A stretch of 64,000 nucleotides of DNA from Agrobacterium larrymoorei (GTDB lineage Bacteria > Pseudomonadota > Alphaproteobacteria > Rhizobiales > Rhizobiaceae), in contig NZ_JAUTBL010000002.1 in NCBI RefSeq assembly GCF_030819275.1, positions 250,501 to 314,500 on the forward strand, given 5' to 3'. A program made the translations under genes and the position numbers. The notes beneath the pieces are model-generated. The model had not been told where the DNA came from, ran no database searches, and saw only the letters and a list, made by a program, of their open reading frames with translations. Positions 57,841-64,000 of this stretch are shown piece after piece (the first letter of the stretch is position 1; each line of letters opens with the position of its first letter).

Positions 57841-59172
57841 ATGGCCGCAAGGCTTGTTGCTTTGGTCACCTTGTTGGCCGTTCTCGTCGGCTGCGGCGGG
57901 CGTCCGGTCGGGGTGATGACGCCAACGGGGCAGGTGGTGCAGGGCACGACACCGGTCAGCCTGCTGGTGGCGACGACACGTGCGCCGGCTGAGGACAAGG
58001 CGGTGCTGTTCGGGGGCGAGCGCGGCACGGGTCTGAAGGTGGATGCCGTCACGGTTTCCATTCCGCCGGCTGCCAACCGCAAGGTCGGCCAGGTGCAGTG
58101 GCCGAAAAAGCTTCCGCCGGATCCGTTGAAGGACTTCACCACGATTTCGGTGGAGCCCGTGACCTCGGCGGCCGATACGCGCAGCTGGATCAAGCGCCAT
58201 AGCCCGAAGGACCGGCGTGTTCTTGTCTTCGTCCATGGCTTCAACAATCGCTACGAAGAATCGGTCTATCGTTTCGCTCAGATCGTCCATGACTCCGGAA
58301 CGGACGTCGTTCCGGTCGTCTTCACCTGGCCCTCGCGCGCCAGCATCTTCGATTACAATTACGACAAGGAAAGCACCAACTACTCGCGCGATGCGCTGGA
58401 GGAGATGCTGACGCGCCTTGCCAAGGATAGCTCGGTCAGTGACATCACCGTCATGGCCCACTCCATGGGCACATGGCTTGCGGTGGAAGCACTGCGCCAG
58501 ATGGCAATCCGCAACGGCCATGTTCTGCCGAAGATCAACAACGTCATCCTGGCGGCACCCGATCTCGACGTGGATGTCTTTGGCCGTCAATATGCGAGCC
58601 TTGGCAAGGACAAGCCGAAATTCACCCTATTCGTCTCGCAGGACGACCGGGCACTCAGCCTATCGCGGCGCATTTCCGGCAATGTCGACCGCCTCGGTCA
58701 GATCGATCCTGCGGCGGAACCCTATCGCAGCGAGTTGGAAAAGGCCGGAATTACGGTTCTTGATCTGACCAAGCTGCAATCGGGCGATCGCCTCAACCAC
58801 GGCAAGTTTGCAGAAAGCCCCGAGGTCGTGAAGCTGATCGGCGACCGGTTGATTGCCGGCCAGACAGTGACAGACTCCGATGTCGGTCTCGGCGAAGCCA
58901 TTGGCGCAGTTGGCATCGGTGCGGCACAGACGGTCGGCACGGCGGCGAGCGTCGCAATCAGTGCGCCAATTGCCGTCTTCGATCCGCGCACCCGCGAGAA
59001 CTACGGGCGGCAGGTGGAGCGTCTTGGTCGTTCGGTCGAAAACACCGTTGGCTCGGTGGGCGATACGGCAACCAGCGTGGTCGATCCGCAGCTCCTCGAT
59101 AGCGGAAATCGCAGCCAGACGGATTGCTCGCTGCGCGCCAATCGCAACAGCGCGGCCTGCCGTAGTCGCTGA
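57841..59172 (+). CDS. Alpha/beta hydrolase lipoprotein (DUF900 family)
   Basis: 443 aa. The signal peptide ends in a lipobox (AVLVGC, Cys18), so it is a lipoprotein. The hydrolase core has LVFVHGFNNRYEESVYRFAQ, FTWPSRASIFDYNYDKEST and the nucleophile elbow MAHSMGTW, the DUF900 pattern. A C-terminal tail (about 330-443) is Gly/Ala/Val-rich. Substrate unknown. It would need LspA and Lnt, both encoded in this window. GGAG lies 8 bases before ATG 57841. Confidence 0.85.
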   Translation: MAARLVALVTLLAVLVGCGGRPVGVMTPTGQVVQGTTPVSLLVATTRAPAEDKAVLFGGERGTGLKVDAVTVSIPPAANRKVGQVQWPKKLPPDPLKDFTTISVEPVTSAADTRSWIKRHSPKDRRVLVFVHGFNNRYEESVYRFAQIVHDSGTDVVPVVFTWPSRASIFDYNYDKESTNYSRDALEEMLTRLAKDSSVSDITVMAHSMGTWLAVEALRQMAIRNGHVLPKINNVILAAPDLDVDVFGRQYASLGKDKPKFTLFVSQDDRALSLSRRISGNVDRLGQIDPAAEPYRSELEKAGITVLDLTKLQSGDRLNHGKFAESPEVVKLIGDRLIAGQTVTDSDVGLGEAIGAVGIGAAQTVGTAASVAISAPIAVFDPRTRENYGRQVERLGRSVENTVGSVGDTATSVVDPQLLDSGNRSQTDCSLRANRNSAACRSR

Positions 59173-59239
59173 TCTGCCAATATACAAACAGTATTTTATC
59201 GGCTATGACGGGGAAAATTCCCCACCGGAGTAACGCGCC

Positions 59240-60292
59240 ATGCGCTGGAAACGCACCCTTCAGCTTCTCGATGTCCATTGCGAAGGCGAGATCGGTCGCG
59301 TCGCCACCGGTGGCGTGCCGAAAATTCCGGGCGCCACGGTTGCCGAGCAACTGAACTGGCTGAACACCGATCCGAAGGGTGAAGAGCTTCGCCGCTTCCT
59401 GACGCTTGAGCCGCGCGGGACGCCGATCGGCTCCGTCAATCTGCTGCTGCCACCCAAGCACCCGGACGCGGATGCTGCCTTCGTCATTCTCCAGCCGGAC
59501 CAGGCGCATGCAAGCTCCGGCTCCAACTCCATCTGCGCCACGACGGCTCTCCTGGAAAGCGGCATGGTGGAGATGAAGGAGCCCGAGACGATCGTGATGC
59601 TGGAAACCGCAGCCGGCCTCGTCAAGGCCACCGCCACCTGCAAGGACGGCCGCTGCGAAAAGGTCAAGCTCACCATGGTGCCGTCCTTCGTGCATGAGCT
59701 GGATGTCGAGATCGACACGCCCGACTGGGGCCGCATCCACATGGATATCTCCTATGGCGGGATTTTTTATGCGCTGGTGGATGTGCGTCAGATCGGGCTC
59801 ACCATCGACAAGGCCAACGCCGCCAAGCTCGTGGCCGCCGGCATGGTGCTGAAGGATATCGTCAACCGCGATATTCCTGTCGTGCATCCGGAAATCCCCG
59901 CCATCTCTGGCGTGGCCTATGTCATGTTCCGCGATACGGAAGAGGATGGCACCATCCGCACCTGCACCACCATGTGGCCGGGCCGCGCCGATCGTTCGCC
60001 CTGTGGCACCGGCAACTCCGCCAATCTGGCGACGCTCCATGCGCGCGGCAAGGTGAAGGTGGGGGACACTTATAAGTCCCGCTCCATCATCGGCACGGAG
60101 TTCGAAGTTGGGCTGTCGGCGCTGGCACAGGTGGCGGGCAAAGATGCGGTCATCCCCACCATCACCGGTCGAGGCTTCACCTTTGGTCTGCACCAGATCG
60201 CGCTCGACCCCTTCGATCCACTGGCGGATGGCTTTGCCATGACCGATGTCTGGGGCCCGCAGGCGGGCTCGATCGGTGAGGCGAAAAAGTAG
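59240..60292 (+). CDS. Proline racemase superfamily enzyme with Ser/Cys active-site pair
   Basis: 350 aa. The superfamily includes proline racemase, 4-hydroxyproline 2-epimerase and trans-3-hydroxyproline dehydratase. The second catalytic residue is the Cys in DRSPCGTGNSA. The first, Cys in MCGHGTI of racemases, is Ser here (SSGSNSICATTALLESG). The Ser/Cys pair suggests a hydroxyproline epimerase or dehydratase variant rather than a racemase. GGAG precedes ATG 59240. No hydroxyproline catabolic genes are adjacent, and pyrC follows after 135 bases. Confidence 0.85.
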   Translation: MRWKRTLQLLDVHCEGEIGRVATGGVPKIPGATVAEQLNWLNTDPKGEELRRFLTLEPRGTPIGSVNLLLPPKHPDADAAFVILQPDQAHASSGSNSICATTALLESGMVEMKEPETIVMLETAAGLVKATATCKDGRCEKVKLTMVPSFVHELDVEIDTPDWGRIHMDISYGGIFYALVDVRQIGLTIDKANAAKLVAAGMVLKDIVNRDIPVVHPEIPAISGVAYVMFRDTEEDGTIRTCTTMWPGRADRSPCGTGNSANLATLHARGKVKVGDTYKSRSIIGTEFEVGLSALAQVAGKDAVIPTITGRGFTFGLHQIALDPFDPLADGFAMTDVWGPQAGSIGEAKK

Positions 60293-60427
60293 TCCGAAGT
60301 CACGCCAAGGCGCTGTTTTCTTCCGTGGAAAGGTGCTAAGCGGGCCGCACCCCATACATTGTTCTTCGCAAGGTCTTCACGCGCAAACTGCGAGACACCT
60401 TGCGCCGACCTGCTTGAGAGGCTCACA

Positions 60428-61468
60428 ATGCAGACGATCACCCTTCGCCGCCCGGATGACTGGCACCTGCACCTGCGCGATGGCGCAATGTTGGAAGGCG
60501 TGATCGGCGATACCAGCCGCCATTTCGCCCGTGCCATCATCATGCCCAATCTGGTGCCGCCGGTCGTCACCACGGCAGATGCGCGCGCCTATCGCGAGCG
60601 CATCGTCAAGGCCATTCCCGCTGGCGATCGCTTCGAGCCGCTGATGACGCTCTATCTTACCGAGCATACGAGCGCCGATGATGTGGAAGAGGGCAAGACA
60701 AGCGGCCTCGTCACCGCTGTGAAGCTTTACCCGGCCGGTGCCACCACCAATTCGCACGGCGGCGTGCGCGATATGGACAAGGCCATGCCGGTGCTGGAGC
60801 GCATGGCAAAGATCGGTCTGCCGCTTTGCGTCCATGGCGAGGTGACGACGCCGGACGTCGATATTTTCGACCGCGAGAAAGTCTTCATCGATACGGTTCT
60901 TGCGCCACTGCGCAAGCGCTTGCCGGAACTGAAGGTGACGATGGAGCATGTGACGACGCGGGATGGCGTGGACTATATCCGCGAGTCGGAGAAAAACCTC
61001 GCCGGCTCCATCACCACGCATCACCTCATCATCAACCGCAACGCCATTCTGGTCGGTGGCATCAAGCCGCACTATTATTGCCTGCCTGTGGCAAAGCGCG
61101 AGGAACATCGTCTTGCGCTGCGCGCTGCGGCAACGTCTGGTGACAAGCGTTTCTTCCTCGGCACGGATTCCGCTCCCCACGTCGATCCGCTAAAGGAATG
61201 TGCCTGCGGCTGCGCTGGTGTCTACACCTCCATCAACACCATGAGCTGCCTTGCCCATGTGTTCGAGCAGGACAACGCGCTGGATAAGCTCGAAGCCTTC
61301 ACTTCGCTGAATGGCCCGGCCTGGTACGGCCTTGCTCCCAATGACGAGACGATCACACTCGTGAAGCGCGACGAGCCAGTAGCATTCCCGGCGAAGATCG
61401 AGACGGGTGCTGGACCTGTGACGGTCTTTGATCCGATGTTCCCGCTGCATTGGGATGTTAAAAACTAA
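60428..61468 (+). CDS. pyrC: Dihydroorotase (class II, PyrC type)
   Basis: Zinc amidohydrolase of pyrimidine synthesis. Metal-site motifs: [10 protein letters not shown] (HxH), [13 protein letters not shown] (carbamylated Lys), [13 protein letters not shown] and [10 protein letters not shown]. About 346 aa from ATG 60428, the E. coli-like PyrC length. Followed by a terminator and pyrE. Confidence 0.96.
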   Translation: MQTITLRRPDDWHLHLRDGAMLEGVIGDTSRHFARAIIMPNLVPPVVTTADARAYRERIVKAIPAGDRFEPLMTLYLTEHTSADDVEEGKTSGLVTAVKLYPAGATTNSHGGVRDMDKAMPVLERMAKIGLPLCVHGEVTTPDVDIFDREKVFIDTVLAPLRKRLPELKVTMEHVTTRDGVDYIRESEKNLAGSITTHHLIINRNAILVGGIKPHYYCLPVAKREEHRLALRAAATSGDKRFFLGTDSAPHVDPLKECACGCAGVYTSINTMSCLAHVFEQDNALDKLEAFTSLNGPAWYGLAPNDETITLVKRDEPVAFPAKIETGAGPVTVFDPMFPLHWDVKN

Positions 61469-61473
61469 CGTTC

Positions 61474-61502
61474 AAACTGCCGGTTTATCCGGCAGTTTTT
61501 TT
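61474..61502 (+). terminator. Intrinsic terminator between pyrC and pyrE
   Basis: Perfect stem AAACTGCCGG / CCGGCAGTTT with TTTAT loop and a T-run. It starts 5 bases after pyrC and ends about 30 bases before pyrE; attenuation of pyrE is possible, as pyrE of enterobacteria is attenuated, but this is inference. Confidence 0.88.
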
Positions 61503-61534
61503 ATCGATAGCTGAGAAGAAAGAGGAAGATGCCG

Positions 61535-62233
61535 ATGGCCCAATTCAATTTCACCGATCGCACGGTGGTCGCCGAACTCGTTGCGAAAATGCTGTGGGAA
61601 ATCAAGGCCGTCCATTTCAACTCCGAAGCGCCCTATACTTTTGCATCGGGCATGAAGAGCCCCGTCTATATCGACATGCGCAAGCTGATCTCCTATCCGC
61701 GCATCCGTTCTGCGGTGATGGATTTTGCCGCCGCCAAGATCGTGGCCGATGCCGGTTTTGAGAAGTTCGACTGCGTTGCGGGTGGGGAAACCGCAGGCAT
61801 TCCCTTCGCAGCTTTCCTGGCCGAACGCCTTGGCCTGCCGATGATCTATTGCCGCAAGAAGCCGAAAGGTCACGGTCGCAATGCGCAGATCGAAGGCCAT
61901 ATGCCGGAAGGCGCACGCGTTCTGGTCATCGAGGATTTGACCACCGCGGGCGGTTCGATGTTCACCTTCATCGATGCCATCCGCGCGGCTGGCGGCATCG
62001 TCGATCACGGGATTGCGCTTTTCTATTACGGCATCTTTTCCGAAGCCGAAGCGCGCTTCGCCAACGGCAATGTTAAGCTGCATTACCTCAGCACATGGCG
62101 CAACGTGCTGGAAGCGGCCCGTTCCGAAAAGCTGTTTGACGACAAGACCCTGTCGGAAGTGGAAGCCTTCCTTGACAACCCGCTGCCCTGGTCGGCGCGT
62201 CACGGCGGCATCAGCGAATTGCCACAATCGTAA
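61535..62233 (+). CDS. pyrE: Orotate phosphoribosyltransferase
   Basis: Transfers phosphoribose from PRPP to orotate. The PRPP-binding motif is [15 protein letters not shown] and the catalytic Lys loop is [10 protein letters not shown]. 232 aa from ATG 61535, where AGAGGA lies 8 bases upstream; ATG 61529 is too near the ribosome site. Sits behind pyrC, the step before it but one in UMP synthesis. Confidence 0.96.
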   Translation: MAQFNFTDRTVVAELVAKMLWEIKAVHFNSEAPYTFASGMKSPVYIDMRKLISYPRIRSAVMDFAAAKIVADAGFEKFDCVAGGETAGIPFAAFLAERLGLPMIYCRKKPKGHGRNAQIEGHMPEGARVLVIEDLTTAGGSMFTFIDAIRAAGGIVDHGIALFYYGIFSEAEARFANGNVKLHYLSTWRNVLEAARSEKLFDDKTLSEVEAFLDNPLPWSARHGGISELPQS

Positions 62234-62318
62234 TTTTGGCTGAGCCGTGCCTTGGATATTGACCCGGGCAAGGTGCTGCCGTTAAGCATCTAATCGATTT
62301 AGATTTGGAGGAAATCGG

Positions 62319-63245
62319 ATGATCCTGTGTTGTGGCGAAGCCCTGATCGACATGCTGCCGCGTGAATCGACCAAAGGCGAGGCGGCTTTCGCCCCTTATG
62401 CGGGCGGCGCGGTCTTCAACACCGCCATCGCACTCGGGCGTCTTGGCGTCCCATCTGCTTTCTTTTCCGGTATCGCCGACGACATGATGGGCGAGATTCT
62501 GAAAGAGACGTTGCGCGCCAGCAACGTCGATTACAGCCTCTGCGCCTTCTCCAACCGCCCATCCACCATCGCCTTCGTCAAGCTGGTCGATGGCCACGCG
62601 ACCTATGCCTTTTATGATGAAGGTACGGCAGGCCGCATGCTGTCGGAAAAGGATTTGCCGCATATTGGCGGCGAGTGCGAAGCGATGCATTTCGGTGCGA
62701 TCAGCCTGATCCCCGAACCATGCGGCAGCACCTATGAAGCGCTCCTGGTGCGCGAGCATGAAAAGCGGGTCATCTCGCTCGATCCCAATATCCGTCCGGG
62801 CTTCATCCAGGATAAGCAGACGCACATGGATCGCATCAACCGCATGGCGGCCATGTCGGATATCGTGAAATTCTCGGATGAGGATCTGGCCTGGTTCGGC
62901 CTGAAGGGCGATGAAGACACGCTTGCGCGCCACTGGCTGCATCACGGCGCAAAGCTCGTCGTCGTCACCCGTGGCGCGGAAGGCGCTGTCGGCTACACCA
63001 AGCAGCTTCGCGTTGAGGTGCCAAGCGAACGTGTCGACGTGGTTGATACGGTCGGCGCGGGTGATACCTTTGATGCCGGTGTTCTCGCTTCCCTGAAACT
63101 CCAGGGTCTCCTCACCAAGCCCCAGGTCGCCGCGCTCACCGAAGACCAGATCGCCAAGGCGCTGACACTCGGCGCCAAGGCGGCTGCCGTGACGGTGTCG
63201 CGCGCAGGCGCTAATCCGCCTTGGGCGAATGAGATCGGGCTGTAA
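62319..63245 (+). CDS. PfkB-family fructokinase
   Basis: Sugar kinase of 308 aa with the N-terminal CCGEALIDMLP, the substrate loop GGAVFNTAIALGRLG and the C-terminal VDTVGAGDTFDAGVL holding the catalytic Asp. The pattern is that of bacterial fructokinases (FrcK/Frk), although other ketose substrates are possible. GGAGG lies upstream of the ATG. No transporter is adjacent. Confidence 0.88.
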   Translation: MILCCGEALIDMLPRESTKGEAAFAPYAGGAVFNTAIALGRLGVPSAFFSGIADDMMGEILKETLRASNVDYSLCAFSNRPSTIAFVKLVDGHATYAFYDEGTAGRMLSEKDLPHIGGECEAMHFGAISLIPEPCGSTYEALLVREHEKRVISLDPNIRPGFIQDKQTHMDRINRMAAMSDIVKFSDEDLAWFGLKGDEDTLARHWLHHGAKLVVVTRGAEGAVGYTKQLRVEVPSERVDVVDTVGAGDTFDAGVLASLKLQGLLTKPQVAALTEDQIAKALTLGAKAAAVTVSRAGANPPWANEIGL

Positions 63246-63258
63246 GGCCTGCGACAGA

Positions 63259-63723
63259 ATGGACGAGACATTGGTCCGAGCGGCGCAAAAGAGCGATCTT
63301 CCAGCGTTGATCGACCTTTACCAGCATCTTTCGTCTGGCGATCGAGCTCCAGACTTGCCCGATGCCGAGGCGATATTCGATCAGTTTCTAGCCTATAGCG
63401 GCAGCGTGATCGTGGTGTGTCAGGTGGGCAGCGTTCTCGTTGGCTCATGTGTCTTGGTGGTGATACCTAACCTTACACGCGGCGGTCGGCGTTACGCGCT
63501 GATCGAAAATGTCGTGACGCATAGCGACTTTAGAAGGCAGGGGATTGGAAAGCGGGTTCTGGACTTTGCAACGGCTCATGCTTGGCAGGCTGGCTGCTAC
63601 AAGGTCATGCTGATGACAGGCTCCACGAGGCCGGAAACACATGCATTTTATCGAAACGCAGGGTTTGAACCTTCTAAAACCGGTTTTCAAAAGCGGCAAC
63701 TTCCGGCAAGGGGAGAGAGCTGA
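63259..63723 (+). CDS. GNAT-family N-acetyltransferase
   Basis: 154 aa acetyltransferase. The acetyl-CoA motif is VVTHSDFRRQGIGKRVLDFA and the C-terminal STRPETHAFYRNAGFEPSKTGFQ is the usual aromatic-Gly-Phe segment. Substrate unknown. ATG 63259 lies 13 bases after the fructokinase stop. Confidence 0.88.
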   Translation: MDETLVRAAQKSDLPALIDLYQHLSSGDRAPDLPDAEAIFDQFLAYSGSVIVVCQVGSVLVGSCVLVVIPNLTRGGRRYALIENVVTHSDFRRQGIGKRVLDFATAHAWQAGCYKVMLMTGSTRPETHAFYRNAGFEPSKTGFQKRQLPARGES

Positions 63724-63747
63724 ATCAGGTCCTGCCGACGACCGTCG

Positions 63748-64000
63748 TCAAACCCGGATCGCCGTTTCCTCTTTCGCTGTCCTGATCACCACCATCGTCA
63801 CGAAACGCGCGACATTCGTCTGGTCGCGAAACAGCCTGTCACATAAAGCGTCGAACTCCTCCATGTCGGTGAGACGCAGCATCAGCATCACATCCATATC
63901 GCCGGTGATCGCATAGGCATGCGTCACCGCTTCCTCGGTCCGCGCAAGATCGAGAAAGCGCCGCATTTGCTGTTCGCCGTGTAGCTTCAACTCGACCGAC
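63748..64000 (-). CDS. Lrp/AsnC-family regulator, C-terminal part (5' end outside window)
   Basis: The frame is open to the window end on the minus strand and gives 83 C-terminal residues of the RAM domain: AYAITGDMDVMLMLRLTDME, EFDALCDRLFRDQTNVARFV and a TMVVIRTAKEETAIRV end. This is the ligand-binding and oligomerisation domain of Lrp-type amino-acid-responsive regulators. The DNA-binding half lies beyond base 64000. It converges with the GNAT gene. Confidence 0.88.
   Translation of the reverse strand, partial: SVELKLHGEQQMRRFLDLARTEEAVTHAYAITGDMDVMLMLRLTDMEEFDALCDRLFRDQTNVARFVTMVVIRTAKEETAIRV

Overview
This window is a core chromosomal segment of a Rhizobiaceae alphaproteobacterium, closest in style to Agrobacterium/Rhizobium. 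The evidence is gene content and order rather than a database search: lptC-lptA-lptB-rpoN-hpf; olsB, mutS, glnD and murJ together; a NifU-like gene, tsaB, rimI, a Fur/Mur regulator, olsA, miaB, phoH, ybeY, corC, lnt, a Cro/C1 regulator and metK in a row; and rpmH-rnpA-yidC-engB followed by argB. Both ornithine-lipid genes (olsB, olsA), an IHF-beta gene and a rhizobial dispersed repeat agree. Nearly all genes are housekeeping. I see no plasmid, phage, insertion sequence, CRISPR array or rRNA.

Layout. 1-4.6 kb (minus strand): end of hpf, rpoN, and lptB/lptA/lptC for LPS transport. 4.8-10.2 kb (plus): sppA, ihfB, lapA, two RNA methyltransferases, lspA, olsB. 10.4-19.2 kb: mutS (broken by a one-base frameshift), glnD, murJ, a glyoxalase-fold protein, trpS. 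19.4-32.3 kb: a universal stress protein, NifU-like protein, tsaB, rimI, mur/fur, olsA, miaB, phoH, ybeY, corC, lnt, a Cro/C1 regulator, metK, trmB. 32.3-36.0 kb: a DeoR-type regulator divergent from nudK, then rbsK and rmuC. 36.2-43.3 kb: def-fmt-truA, a membrane protein, dapE, dapD, a LOG-like protein and a nucleoside hydrolase. 43.5-51.7 kb: a small heat-shock protein, DUF1150, an EF-hand protein, a HAD nucleotidase, an EamA transporter, argB, an anti-sigma-like protein, engB-yidC-rnpA-rpmH. 52.0-55.7 kb: a chemoreceptor and an orphan histidine kinase. 55.9-57.7 kb: tRNA-Arg(ACG) followed by an accessory-looking stretch with a DUF707-like protein. 57.8-64 kb: an alpha/beta-hydrolase lipoprotein, a proline-racemase family enzyme, pyrC, pyrE, fructokinase, a GNAT protein and the end of an Lrp/AsnC regulator.

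Most of the interest is in regulation and genome state. mutS carries an apparent +1 T just before the Walker B half of its ATPase. Recognisable control sites include a Pho box before olsB, an Irr-type iron box before the NifU-like gene, a SahR-type palindrome before metK, a ROSE-type RNA thermometer before the small heat-shock gene, and three helically phased direct repeats between the DeoR regulator and nudK. Two copies of a ~105-bp dispersed repeat each overlap the stop codon of the neighbouring gene. A folded element lies between metK and trmB, and four G-tracts lie in the chemoreceptor leader. I did not find a wholly new multigene system. The least familiar pieces are the DUF707-like protein beside the tRNA, the stand-alone anti-sigma-like protein and the metK-trmB RNA element.
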